DNA from: Sinorhizobium terangae
Lineage (GTDB): Bacteria > Pseudomonadota > Alphaproteobacteria > Rhizobiales > Rhizobiaceae
NCBI RefSeq assembly: GCF_009601505.1
Contig: NZ_WITC01000036.1
Span: forward strand, 62,001 to 126,000
Reading direction: 5' to 3'
Length of the DNA: 64,000 nt
A model generated the notes under the pieces. That model had not been told where the DNA came from, ran no database searches, and saw nothing but the letters and a program-made list of their open reading frames with translations. Shown one piece after another: positions 17,855-26,632 of this stretch. The position numbers were made by a program, and so were the translations under genes. Numbering within the stretch: position 1 is the first letter of the stretch; the number at the start of each line of letters is the position of its first letter.

Positions 17855-17871
17855 CATCATTTTTCATGATG
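17855..17871. promoter_or_regulatory. Dyad upstream of the MttB-family gene
   Basis: The sequence catcat-ttttc-atgatg is a perfect 6-5-6 inverted repeat just upstream of the ribosome-binding site, in the 89-base gap shared with the LysR gene. It could be an operator or an RNA hairpin masking translation. Confidence 0.35.
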
Positions 17872-17933
17872 CTAGTGACCATCAAGACCGTTGTAACGGT
17901 GGAAAAATTCGACGCATGCTATAAGGTGCATTT

Positions 17934-18848
17934 ATGGAAAATCTGCGCCGCCTCCTTCCGTCCGCCGCCAGTCTCATCGTTTTCGAGGCAGCCGGCCGCC
18001 ATCAGAATTTCACCCGCGCCGCCAACGAGCTCGGGATGACGCAAGCAGCCGTATCCTACGCCATCCGCGGTCTCGAGGACCAACTTGGCGTGCCGCTGTT
18101 TCACCGCGTGCACCGGGCGGTCGAATTGACTGAAGCGGGCGAGAAATTCCATGCAGACGTCTCGGTCGGCCTGTCGCGAATCCAGAAATCAGCCGAAGAT
18201 ATCCGCTCGAAGGGCCGCGAGACGAATGTTACCCTCGCAGCGTCCACCGCTTTCGCCTCGATGTGGATGCTTCCACGGCTGAACCGGCTGCGCGAAGACT
18301 TGCCGGAAATCGACCTTCGCATCCAGACCAGCGTGCGCGATCTCGACCTCGACGAGGAGCCGATCCCGCTCGGCATCCGAGGCGGTGATCCCGGTCACTG
18401 GCCACGCTATCATGCCGCCCTGCTGGCCGAGGAAGTGGTCAATGCCGTTGCGACGCCCGCCTATATCGAGGCGCACGGCCTGCCAGAGACGCCGGCCGAC
18501 CTGTTGCGACACAATCTCATCCACCTCGAGGAACCCGTGCGGCGGGCCTGCGACTGGACGGAGTGGTTCGCAAGTGCGGGCCTTTCCTACCCGGTCCAGG
18601 GACGACGGCTGGCGATCAACGACTACGTGCTCGTCATCCAGGCCGTGCTTGCCGGTGAAGGGATCGCACTGGGCTGGGAGCACCTGATCGAGCGGCAGGT
18701 TCGCTCCGGTGCGCTCGTTCCGGTGGGCGGGCACGTCCTGAAGACCGGACACGCATTCTACGTCGTCTGGCCGCGATCGCGCGAGCTTAACACTCAGGCT
18801 CGGCGCATCAGAGATTGGCTTCTGGACGAGGGCTTGCGTGACCGCTGA
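17934..18848 (+). CDS. LysR-family regulator, GcvA-like
   Basis: This is a 304-residue LysR-type regulator. The N-terminal winged helix-turn-helix (residues about 8-65) has the sequence NFTRAANELGMTQAAVSYAI typical of the GcvA/AmpR subgroup. It is followed by a periplasmic-binding-like effector domain. It is divergent from the MttB/flavoprotein pair and probably controls it. The C-terminus meets the EAL gene tail to tail with 9 bases between. A -10-like tataag lies just upstream (17920-17925) without a clear -35. Confidence 0.9.
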   Translation: MENLRRLLPSAASLIVFEAAGRHQNFTRAANELGMTQAAVSYAIRGLEDQLGVPLFHRVHRAVELTEAGEKFHADVSVGLSRIQKSAEDIRSKGRETNVTLAASTAFASMWMLPRLNRLREDLPEIDLRIQTSVRDLDLDEEPIPLGIRGGDPGHWPRYHAALLAEEVVNAVATPAYIEAHGLPETPADLLRHNLIHLEEPVRRACDWTEWFASAGLSYPVQGRRLAINDYVLVIQAVLAGEGIALGWEHLIERQVRSGALVPVGGHVLKTGHAFYVVWPRSRELNTQARRIRDWLLDEGLRDR

Positions 18849-18857
18849 AATCAAGCG

Positions 18858-20204
18858 TCACCGGGATGCCGCGCTGTCGCGATAGCGATCCGAAAGATAG
18901 CGCATCGTGGCAACGGCGTCCGCCGGCTTGCCGTAGAAATAGCCCTGTCCCATCCCGCAGCCAAGCGCCTTCAGCTTCAGCGCCTCGGCGAAATCCTCGA
19001 TGCCTTCGGCGACGACCTCGAGCTCCAGCCCCTCGCACATCGAAACGATGGCCTTGATGATGTGCTCGGATGCCCGATCGGCGGAGATGCGGGATACGAA
19101 GGCGCGATCGATCTTCACCTTGTCGAAGGAAAAATCGCGCAAGCGGCCGAGGCTCGATTGCCCTGTCCCGAAATCGTCGAGCGACACGCGCACGCCCGCC
19201 GCCCGCAGTTCGGAAACGATCTTTTGCGCCACATCCGCATCAGCCATCACCGCTGTCTCGGTAATCTCGAGCTCCAGGCGGCGGGGGTCGAGCCCGACCT
19301 GGTTGATGATCGACAGCAGGCGCGAGCTGGTCGCCGGATCCATCAGCTGTGCTGAGGACAGATTGAAGGAAAGGAAGAGTTCCTTCGGCCAGGACAGCGC
19401 CGCCTGTGCCGCCTTGCGCAGCAACGTTTCGGCCAGCTGCTCGATGAATCCGCGCTCTTCGGCGAGCGGTACGAAGATCGACGGCGAGACGTAGCCGAGA
19501 TCCGCGTCGCACCATCTCGCCAGTGCTTCGAAGCCGACGACCGTATCGCTGCGCAGGTCGACGATGGGCTGGAAATGCACATCGACCTGGTCGGCGATGA
19601 TCGCGTTGCGCAACGCCTGCTCAATCTGAGTGGCGCGCTTCATTTCCTGGGCGATCTCCTGCGAATAGACGGTAATCTGGGCTCGACCCCGCCGCTTCGA
19701 GCGATAGAGTGCGGTGTCGGCGCTCTTCAGCAGGTCTTCAAAGCTGTCGCCCGCGAAAGGATAGACCGCGAAGCCGAAGGACGCAGAGAGCCGGACGTTT
19801 CGGTCGCCAAGATCGAAGGGAGCAGACAGGACTTCCTTCAGCACCCGGCCGAGTTTTTCCGCGCCATTGCGCTCGAAGATCAGCGGCAGCACGAAGGCGA
19901 ACTCGTCGTCCGTGGTCCGTGTCACGGTCGCACCTTCCGGAACGCAGGCTTTCAGACGGTGCGCGACCTGCCGGAGGATCTGATCGCCGGCCTCCGGCCC
20001 GAACAGGTCGTTGATCGGCTTGAAACCATCGAGATTGGCAAGGCCAATGGTGAACGGAGCAGGGTCACTCGCGCGTTCGGCCGCAAGTTCACAGACCGTT
20101 TGGCGCAGATGCCGGCCATTACCCAGGCCGGTCAGTTCATCAAGAAGCGCCAACGCGTGCGTCACGTCAGTGATCTCATGACCCGCGACCTGCCTCCACA
20201 TCAT
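18858..20204 (-). CDS. Degenerate-GGDEF/EAL protein, probable cyclic-di-GMP phosphodiesterase
   Basis: This is a 448-residue cytoplasmic protein without membrane segments. The GGDEF domain (about residues 20-175) has TTDDEF instead of GGDEF, so it should not make cyclic-di-GMP. The EAL domain (about 195-440) is intact: FEALARW, FNLSSAQL, LELEITETAV, LDDFGTGQSSL, VKIDRAF, VAEGIED and GQGYFYGKP are all present. It should therefore hydrolyse cyclic-di-GMP, with the GGDEF part possibly sensing GTP. The start is ATG 20204; an upstream GTG at 20261 would add 19 residues. It lies downstream of the PAS/receiver gene on the same strand after a 263-base gap. Confidence 0.87.
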   Translation of the reverse strand: MMWRQVAGHEITDVTHALALLDELTGLGNGRHLRQTVCELAAERASDPAPFTIGLANLDGFKPINDLFGPEAGDQILRQVAHRLKACVPEGATVTRTTDDEFAFVLPLIFERNGAEKLGRVLKEVLSAPFDLGDRNVRLSASFGFAVYPFAGDSFEDLLKSADTALYRSKRRGRAQITVYSQEIAQEMKRATQIEQALRNAIIADQVDVHFQPIVDLRSDTVVGFEALARWCDADLGYVSPSIFVPLAEERGFIEQLAETLLRKAAQAALSWPKELFLSFNLSSAQLMDPATSSRLLSIINQVGLDPRRLELEITETAVMADADVAQKIVSELRAAGVRVSLDDFGTGQSSLGRLRDFSFDKVKIDRAFVSRISADRASEHIIKAIVSMCEGLELEVVAEGIEDFAEALKLKALGCGMGQGYFYGKPADAVATMRYLSDRYRDSAASR

Positions 20205-20467
20205 CGCCGCAAGCTCCCGCTGTCGGCCGATGCAAGCACTGCCAAACAGCCGTGGCGCCACGGCTCTCGCCGGTGGAGACGGACCTCTCGCATCGGGGAA
20301 GGTAGGGGCTGGGCGGCTGGACGAAGCACATACATTGCTGCGAGGCTCTACACTTTCTGGCAGTTCAACGCAGACGATGACAATCGGCGGTTAACAATCC
20401 CATAGCGCCTCGCTATCAAATCTATGGCCGGCCTCCCCAATTCTAGTGAGTTGACAGGATTCACGCC

Positions 20468-22219
20468 TCAGCCGGCGACACGCATGTTTCCGGCCGGCAT
20501 GTATTTTCTAAGCACCGCCTCGATCATGTCCGGGCTGACCGGTTTCATGATGTGGTCATCCATCCCCGACGCTTCGCATTGCCTAAGGTCGATGTCGAGC
20601 GCCTGCGCCGTCACCGCGATGATCGGTGTCCGCCGCCCCGTCCCCACTTCGGCATCACGGATGGCGACTGCGGCGTCGAAGCCGTTCATGACCGGCATCG
20701 ATATGTCCATCAGCACCAGGGCCGGCTGAAGTTCGTGCCAGAGCTCCACTGCCTCCTTGCCATTCGCGGCGATCCGATGGGAGACCCCGAGCCCCTCCAG
20801 TATCTGGGCAAACACGAACTGATTGATCTGATTGTCCTCGGCGACCAGCACTTCGATATCCGGGACATGCGTTTCGGGCGCAACGTCGCCTTCGAAGGAG
20901 ATCCCCCAGTCCGCCTGCGAAGGCGACGTCCGCGATTGCGGACGCTCGGCGCAAACACGAAAGATCTCGGCAAGCAGGGCGCCGGCATCGATGTCGGCGG
21001 CGATCTTGAGGACGGCGCTCGCGTGCCAGCCGGCAAGGACGTGCTCGACGCTCGGGAATGCGCCGTCGACCACCAGGATATCGAGCTTTACGCCGCAACG
21101 TTCGGCAGCGGACGCGAAAGCTTCGAGCTCGTCGATATTGCGCACCGCACATGCGTCGAGACCGGAACCGCGCAAACGCGCCACGAGCCGTTCCTCCGCG
21201 CCTCGGTCGCCGGTCGCAAGCAGCACGCGCAGTCCGCGCGCCGGCAGGGTCTCGATCATCGATCCCGCCTCGACCAATTGCTGCACGTTCAATGCACGGA
21301 AGGGATCGTAGAAGTTCTGGGCCGGCGTAAAGATGCTGTAATCGAGGATCTGAAGGCCGCTGCTGGCCGTGCCGTCGCCCGTACCGTGATACCAAGCCGC
21401 GATATCGGTGACGTCGTTCATGCAGGTCACCACAAAATGACGGCCGGGCATGCCGATGCGATATTTGCGTGTCACGACCCAGAGATCGCTGCCGTCGGCG
21501 CGAACGATGTGTTCCGCCTCCGAGTATGGCTTGCCGGTTTCGAGCACTGATCGGTCCGACTGTTCGAACCGTTCCGCCAGTTCGGCGTCGACAAGGTCCC
21601 ACGCGGAGCGCCCGAGGATCGCCTCCTGAGAAACCTCATGGATCGTGCAGAACGCCTTGTTGACGGCGATGTAGTTGAGGTTCCGATCCTTGACGCAGAT
21701 TGGATTGGGCTGTGCGTCGAGGATTTCTTCGGTCAGTTCCACGCGCTCGAGGTCGGTCTGAAGCTGTTCGTCGCGCTTTTTCTGTTCCGAAACATCGGTG
21801 ACCGACAACATGCCGATACCGCTCGACAGCCGGCGCTTGCGCAATGAAACCCAGCGTGTGCGACCGGCCCGCTCGACGCTCTCGTAGCGCTCGCGCCAAT
21901 GAAGCGCCATGTGTTCGGCGATCCAGTCTTCCCTGTTTGCTCGGCGGCGGCTGTTTTCGGGTAGTGTGCCGGGACGCACACCGGTATCGTAGACGGCGCC
22001 CAGGAAGTCGCGGAGCCGAGTGCCGGGCGTCAACAGGCGGGCGGGAACCGGAAAGAACTGCAGGATCGAGGGGGTGGCGAAGAGGATCGTATCGTCTCGA
22101 CCGCAGACAAGCAAAGCGAGGCCAAGCGCGTCGCAACTCGACTCGAGAATGATCCTGTTGATGTCTGCGCCGCCCGACGCCACATCGGTCATTACGCTGT
22201 CCTCATTCGCCGTCTGCAT
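20468..22219 (-). CDS. PAS-PAS-receiver protein lacking a kinase domain
   Basis: This 583-residue signalling protein has two PAS-type domains (about residues 25-145 and 165-280; the second begins EEILDAQPNPICVKDRNLNY). A receiver-like segment lacking the usual acidic pocket follows (GLRVLLATGDRGAEERLVAR, about 325-420). A canonical receiver ends the protein (about 450-575: VLVAEDNQINQ, LVLMDISMPVMNG, DDHIMKPVSPDMI). There is no HisKA dimerisation helix, no H-box and no HATPase domain, unlike the hybrid kinases it resembles. It may act as a phosphorylation-dependent scaffold fed by a separate kinase. The ATG at 22219 (MQTANEDSVMT) was chosen; an upstream start at 22243 is possible. Confidence 0.8.
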   Translation of the reverse strand: MQTANEDSVMTDVASGGADINRIILESSCDALGLALLVCGRDDTILFATPSILQFFPVPARLLTPGTRLRDFLGAVYDTGVRPGTLPENSRRRANREDWIAEHMALHWRERYESVERAGRTRWVSLRKRRLSSGIGMLSVTDVSEQKKRDEQLQTDLERVELTEEILDAQPNPICVKDRNLNYIAVNKAFCTIHEVSQEAILGRSAWDLVDAELAERFEQSDRSVLETGKPYSEAEHIVRADGSDLWVVTRKYRIGMPGRHFVVTCMNDVTDIAAWYHGTGDGTASSGLQILDYSIFTPAQNFYDPFRALNVQQLVEAGSMIETLPARGLRVLLATGDRGAEERLVARLRGSGLDACAVRNIDELEAFASAAERCGVKLDILVVDGAFPSVEHVLAGWHASAVLKIAADIDAGALLAEIFRVCAERPQSRTSPSQADWGISFEGDVAPETHVPDIEVLVAEDNQINQFVFAQILEGLGVSHRIAANGKEAVELWHELQPALVLMDISMPVMNGFDAAVAIRDAEVGTGRRTPIIAVTAQALDIDLRQCEASGMDDHIMKPVSPDMIEAVLRKYMPAGNMRVAG

Positions 22220-22573
22220 GGTTCGTTGCACCGGATGCAGCAATCTAAAGTTTCACAGCGGCCCTTGCGTGTCTGAAAAGACCCGCGGCGCCGGCGCGGC
22301 GGTTTCATTCCGGGACATGCTGGCCGGCCTCGGAAGGCGTCTCTTCGGGCGGAATGCGTGACGGCGTCCAGCAACGCCGCAGGGCTCCAAAGACAAAACC
22401 CGTGCTCATTCAGGTTGCTTTGGAAAATCGCAGCAGAACGTTAAAGGGGAATTAAATCATGGCCTCATTTTTCCTGTGACTATCGGTGGCGACCGCCCGT
22501 GTGACCGTCCCCCCGCGGCAGATCAAGCGCAGACACCCCTTTCCCTCGCGCGGCGAATCCGGGAAAATGAGCC
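22220..22573. other. Divergent gap between the PAS/receiver gene and mutL
   Basis: This is 354 bases without a recognised gene. The only thing noticed is a strong ribosome-binding sequence AAAGGGGA (22443-22450) followed 8 bases on by ATG and a six-codon open frame (22459-22479; MASFFL). This could be a leader peptide for mutL or chance. Confidence 0.35.
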
Positions 22574-24373
22574 ATGATCATCAAGCAACTTTCAGAAACG
22601 CTCATCAACCAGATTGCCGCCGGTGAGGTCATCGAGCGGCCCGCCAGTGCTGCCAAGGAATTGATCGAGAATGCGCTCGACGCCGGCGCGACAAGGATCG
22701 AGATTGCAACCGCCGGCGGTGGCAAGACGCTGCTCAGGGTGTCCGACAACGGCAGCGGCATGTCGCCCGCCGATCTCGCTCTGGCGGTTCAGCGCCATTG
22801 CACCTCAAAGATCAGCGACAGCCTGACGGATATCCGGACTCTCGGCTTTCGCGGCGAGGCCCTGCCCTCGATCGGATCGGTCGCGCGCCTGTCGATCACG
22901 ACGCGAACGGCCGGCGCCAGTGAGGGGGCGGCGATCGCGATCGCGGGCGGCAAGACCGAAGCCGTGCGCCCGTCACCGGCCAATGTCGGCACCGTCGTCG
23001 AGGTGCGCGATCTCTTCTTTGCGACCCCCGCGCGGCTCAAATTCATGAAATCGGAGAAGGCGGAAGCCGCCGCAATTTCCGAGGTCGTCCGCCGCATGGC
23101 GATCGCCTTCCCGAAGGTGCGCTTCGTGCTTTCCGGCTCCGACCGGACGACCCTGGAGTTCCCGGCCACCGGCGAAGACCGCCTGGCGCGGATGGCGCAG
23201 GTGCTCGGCAGGGATTTCCGCGACAATGCGATCGAGATCGACGCCGAACGGGAGGACGCCCGGCTTACGGGCTTTGCTGGCGTGCCGACCTTCAATCGCG
23301 GCAACTCGCTTCAACAATATGTCTTCGTCAACGGCCGGCCGGTGCAAGACAAGCTCATCCTGTCGGCCATCCGCGCCGCCTACGCCGAAACCATCCCCCA
23401 TGGACGCTACCCGGTCGCCGTCCTGGCGATCGAACTCGACCCGGCGCTCGTCGATGTCAATGTTCATCCGGCGAAGTCGGACGTCCGGTTTCGCGATCCG
23501 GGGCTTATCCGAGGACTGCTTATCGGCGCGATCCGCGAGGCGCTCGCACGCGACGGAGACCGCGCTGCGACAACCGGCGCAAGCGGGATGATGCGCGCCT
23601 TCAGACCGGAGATGCAGAGGCCACAGCAACCCTGGGCGCCTGCGGCCTCTCCCTACCGGCCGCTGCATTTCGATCAAACTGCAAACGGCTTCGCAGAGGC
23701 TCCGCAGCGAGCCTTCGCGGAATTCTCGGAGCCGTCGGCACGCTCCGCCGCTCCGGCCGAGGACACGCGCGTCGCGGCTGCATCCCCCGCGTCCTTTCCG
23801 CTTGGCGCTGCGCGTGCGCAGCTCCACGAGAACTACATCGTTGCACAGACGGATGATGGCCTCGTCATCGTCGACCAGCACGCCGCACACGAACGCCTCG
23901 TCTTCGAGACGATGCGGACGGCGCTCCATTCCCGCCCGGTGCCCGCCCAGACCCTGCTCATCCCGGAGATCGTGGATCTCCCCGAGGATGATTGCGATCG
24001 GCTGATGGCGCATGCAGCGGAATTCATCCGGCTCGGCCTCGCAATCGAACGCTTCGGTCCGGGGGCGATCGCCGTGCGCGAGACGCCGGCGATGCTCGGC
24101 GAGGTGGATGCGGCCGGCCTGGTGCGGCAGCTTGCCGACGAGCTTGCGGAATGGGATACGGCGAACGGCCTTGCGGGCCGGCTTGAATATCTCGCCGCGA
24201 CAATGGCCTGCCACGGCTCGGTCCGCTCAGGCCGCCGGATGCGGACGGAGGAGATGAACGCGCTGCTTCGCCAGATGGAAGCAACACCCGGCTCGGGTCA
24301 GTGCAATCATGGCCGGCCAACCTATATCGAGCTGAAGCTGTCGGATATCGAACGCTTGTTTGGTCGCAGCTGA
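22574..24373 (+). CDS. mutL: DNA mismatch repair protein MutL
   Basis: This 599-residue MutL links MutS mismatch recognition to strand removal. The N-terminal GHKL ATPase motifs [18 protein letters not shown] and [10 protein letters not shown] are all present. The S5-like transducer domain is followed by a Pro/Ala-rich linker (about residues 330-415) and the C-terminal dimerisation domain. That domain carries the metal-dependent endonuclease motif [12 protein letters not shown] and the late motif [11 protein letters not shown]. It is therefore the nicking type of MutL found in bacteria without MutH. A small DUF2093 gene follows on the same strand. Confidence 0.97.
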   Translation: MIIKQLSETLINQIAAGEVIERPASAAKELIENALDAGATRIEIATAGGGKTLLRVSDNGSGMSPADLALAVQRHCTSKISDSLTDIRTLGFRGEALPSIGSVARLSITTRTAGASEGAAIAIAGGKTEAVRPSPANVGTVVEVRDLFFATPARLKFMKSEKAEAAAISEVVRRMAIAFPKVRFVLSGSDRTTLEFPATGEDRLARMAQVLGRDFRDNAIEIDAEREDARLTGFAGVPTFNRGNSLQQYVFVNGRPVQDKLILSAIRAAYAETIPHGRYPVAVLAIELDPALVDVNVHPAKSDVRFRDPGLIRGLLIGAIREALARDGDRAATTGASGMMRAFRPEMQRPQQPWAPAASPYRPLHFDQTANGFAEAPQRAFAEFSEPSARSAAPAEDTRVAAASPASFPLGAARAQLHENYIVAQTDDGLVIVDQHAAHERLVFETMRTALHSRPVPAQTLLIPEIVDLPEDDCDRLMAHAAEFIRLGLAIERFGPGAIAVRETPAMLGEVDAAGLVRQLADELAEWDTANGLAGRLEYLAATMACHGSVRSGRRMRTEEMNALLRQMEATPGSGQCNHGRPTYIELKLSDIERLFGRS

Positions 24374-24459
24374 CGAGCGATCGACTGCCGGTACTGGTGT
24401 TTTGCCGGGCGCTGGGATAGACCAAGAAAGCAATCGAATTCGGAAGGCAGACGCAGGCA

Positions 24460-24693
24460 ATGATGAACCGCTTTGAAGGAAGTTCCTCGCGCGAGGCGAA
24501 GATCCGCTATCTCGACGGCGACTTCCAGATCGTGCTCGCCGGATCACATGTCGTCTGTGCCATGACGGGCAAAGCGATCCCGGTGGACGAATTGCGTTAT
24601 TGGAGCGTCGCCCGGCAGGAGCCCTATGTCGACGCCGCCGCCTCCCTCGAAGCGGAAAAACGCGCCGGTGCGCTTCCCAACCAGCGACGTTGA
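24460..24693 (+). CDS. DUF2093 domain protein
   Basis: This is a 77-residue cytoplasmic protein matching the short alphaproteobacterial DUF2093 family (KIRYLDGDFQIVLAGSHVVC ... GKAIPVDELRYWSV). It has one conserved central Cys and no membrane segment. Its function is unknown. In Rhizobiales it is regularly found beside lpxK, as here, where it meets lpxK tail to tail with 18 bases between. It follows mutL by 86 bases. Either of the first two codons, both ATG, could be the start. Confidence 0.85.
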   Translation: MMNRFEGSSSREAKIRYLDGDFQIVLAGSHVVCAMTGKAIPVDELRYWSVARQEPYVDAAASLEAEKRAGALPNQRR

Positions 24694-24711
24694 ATTCGGT
24701 ACGAGCCCTCC

Positions 24712-25758
24712 TCACAGAGTGACTGCTTTGGCCTCCCGCAGCTTGCGCGCCCGTGCGGCGGCAAGCGTCCGATCTATGATTTTGCCGGGCACCGACGGAT
24801 CGTCGAAGCGCACGTCGATTTCGATCACGTTGCTCTTGGCCGCCAGTTCTCCCGCCCGGCCATGGCCAGGTTCGAGACGGACCATGTCCTTCGACGTGGT
24901 TACCAACGTATAGCCCTGGCTCGCGGCGCGATCGAGCAGGTCGGCAATTTCATCGTCGGAGAAATGGTGATGATCGGGAAAGCTTCGCGTCTCCTCGACG
25001 ATTGCACCCGTCTCACGCACGGTCCGATAAAACTTCTCCGGATCGGCGATACCGGCCCAGGCAAGAACCTTGACACCCGCGAGCTTGCCATCATCGATCC
25101 GGATGGTTTCCGCGGCATAGACGGGCTTGCCCGCCCGTGCAGTCCGGCGGACCAAAGGGTCGGCCGCTGACCCGCTGCCGATCTTGAGGAGCGCTGTTGC
25201 GTGGCGAAGCTGGTCGGCAATCGGCGCGCGAACCGGTCCCGAGGGGACCAGGTGCCCATTGCCGATGCCTCGCCCGGAATCGACCACGAGCAAGGCAAAG
25301 TCGAACGCAAGCCGCGCGCTCTGGAAGCCGTCGTCCATGATGATGATGTCGGCGCCTTCGGCAGCGAGCCTGTGCGCACCCTCGACACGGCGACGGCAGA
25401 CGACGGTCAGGGCTTCGCGGGCGAGCAACAGCGGTTCGTCGCCGACGTCCCGGGCACGGTGGTGATGCGGGTCGACGATCGTCGTGACGTCCAGCGAACC
25501 GCCATAGCCGCGGCTCAGGAAGCCCGGCTTCAGCCCCTTCGCCTTGGCGGCGCGCGCAAGCGCGATGGCGGTCGGCGTCTTTCCGGCTCCGCCGACGGTG
25601 AAGTTGCCGACGCAGATCAGCGGCACCGGCGGCGCGGCGCGGCGGGCGCGATCCATGCGCATTCCGGCGATGCGGCCATAAACCCAGGAAATCGGCCAAA
25701 GCGCATAGGCGCGCCAATCGGCCTTGGTCCACCAGAACGGTGGCGCTTCTGAAACCAT
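24712..25758 (-). CDS. lpxK: Tetraacyldisaccharide 4'-kinase (lipid A biosynthesis)
   Basis: This 348-residue inner-membrane-associated kinase phosphorylates the 4' position of the lipid A disaccharide precursor. The Walker A variant [18 protein letters not shown] appears near residue 55, and further LpxK blocks ([17 protein letters not shown]) follow. An N-terminal hydrophobic stretch ([16 protein letters not shown]) anchors it. The open frame extends 34 codons upstream, but [10 protein letters not shown] at 25758 is the family start. It follows the HAD gene and waaA on the same strand, forming a lipid A/Kdo unit. Confidence 0.95.
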   Translation of the reverse strand: MVSEAPPFWWTKADWRAYALWPISWVYGRIAGMRMDRARRAAPPVPLICVGNFTVGGAGKTPTAIALARAAKAKGLKPGFLSRGYGGSLDVTTIVDPHHHRARDVGDEPLLLAREALTVVCRRRVEGAHRLAAEGADIIIMDDGFQSARLAFDFALLVVDSGRGIGNGHLVPSGPVRAPIADQLRHATALLKIGSGSAADPLVRRTARAGKPVYAAETIRIDDGKLAGVKVLAWAGIADPEKFYRTVRETGAIVEETRSFPDHHHFSDDEIADLLDRAASQGYTLVTTSKDMVRLEPGHGRAGELAAKSNVIEIDVRFDDPSVPGKIIDRTLAAARARKLREAKAVTL

Positions 25759-25905
25759 TCTGCCTAATCTGCCTCCACGACCTGCCCTGCCCCCAAACCG
25801 GCCAGGAACGCGACTTCTACAGCGCGGCGGCCGCGCTGGGCTGAACAACGCGACCGACAAAAAACGTCAGAATGGGAAAAAAGGCAAGCCGGTCGGTGCC
25901 GAGAC

Positions 25906-26610
25906 CTACAGCACCGCCTCCAGTTCCGTTATGTCCGCCAGGCAATGGTCCGAGGCCGCGGCAAGCGATTGGCGCGAGCCGGTGCCGGTCAGCACTGCGA
26001 CCGTGAGACCGACGCCGGCGCTGCGCCCCATATGCATGTCGTGATTGTTGTCGCCGACGACCGCCACCTGATGCGGCGCCAGCCCCGTCGCCGCACAGAA
26101 ACCCAACACCATGCCCGGCTCCGGCTTGACGCCATGGCCGCTGTCATAGCCGGCGACGTAGTGCAGGTAACCATCGAAGCCGAAGCGCTTGGCGGTTTCC
26201 CGGATCGACCGTTCGTTGTCGCTCGATGCGACGCCGAGGCGGTAGCCCTTCGCGTGAAGGCCGGCAAAGAAGGCGCCGAGATCCGTCACCGGGACGGCAT
26301 AGTCCGCGGACTGCGCAAAGAGGCTGTCGAAGAGCGTCGTCAATTCCTCGACCGTGAAGGGCGCGCCGGCGCCAACCATGCCTGTGGCAATTTCCACCGT
26401 ATTGCCGGCGGCAAGCAGGCTGTCGGGCGCAACATAGCCGCTGTCCGGGTCCATTCCGCCCGCCTGAAGCAGCACCCTCGCAAGCGCCTCGTCGCCTTTC
26501 GCGGCGATGCGCGCCAATTCGTAGTTCACCGGCACCCAGCTCTTCACGTAGTCGAGAAGCGTCCCGTCCTTGTCGAACAGGATGCCGACGATGGTTTTCG
26601 ATGCGACCAT
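25906..26610 (-). CDS. HAD-family phosphatase (phosphoglycolate phosphatase-like)
   Basis: This is a 234-residue haloacid-dehalogenase phosphatase. Motif I is ILFDKDGTLLDY near residue 10, followed by an alpha-helical cap. Motif II is GVASSDN, and motif III/IV lies around KPEPGMV and VAVVGDNNHDMHMGRSAG. The family suggests cleavage of a small phosphorylated metabolite, as in Gph or PpaX-type enzymes. It starts 22 bases after the waaA stop and precedes lpxK, so it is embedded in the Kdo/lipid A unit. A role there (for example in dephosphorylating a sugar phosphate) is possible but unproven. The gap of 147 bases to lpxK could hold a second promoter. Confidence 0.85.
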   Translation of the reverse strand: MVASKTIVGILFDKDGTLLDYVKSWVPVNYELARIAAKGDEALARVLLQAGGMDPDSGYVAPDSLLAAGNTVEIATGMVGAGAPFTVEELTTLFDSLFAQSADYAVPVTDLGAFFAGLHAKGYRLGVASSDNERSIRETAKRFGFDGYLHYVAGYDSGHGVKPEPGMVLGFCAATGLAPHQVAVVGDNNHDMHMGRSAGVGLTVAVLTGTGSRQSLAAASDHCLADITELEAVL

Positions 26611-26632
26611 GATCCGATCCGCAATTGGCGCT

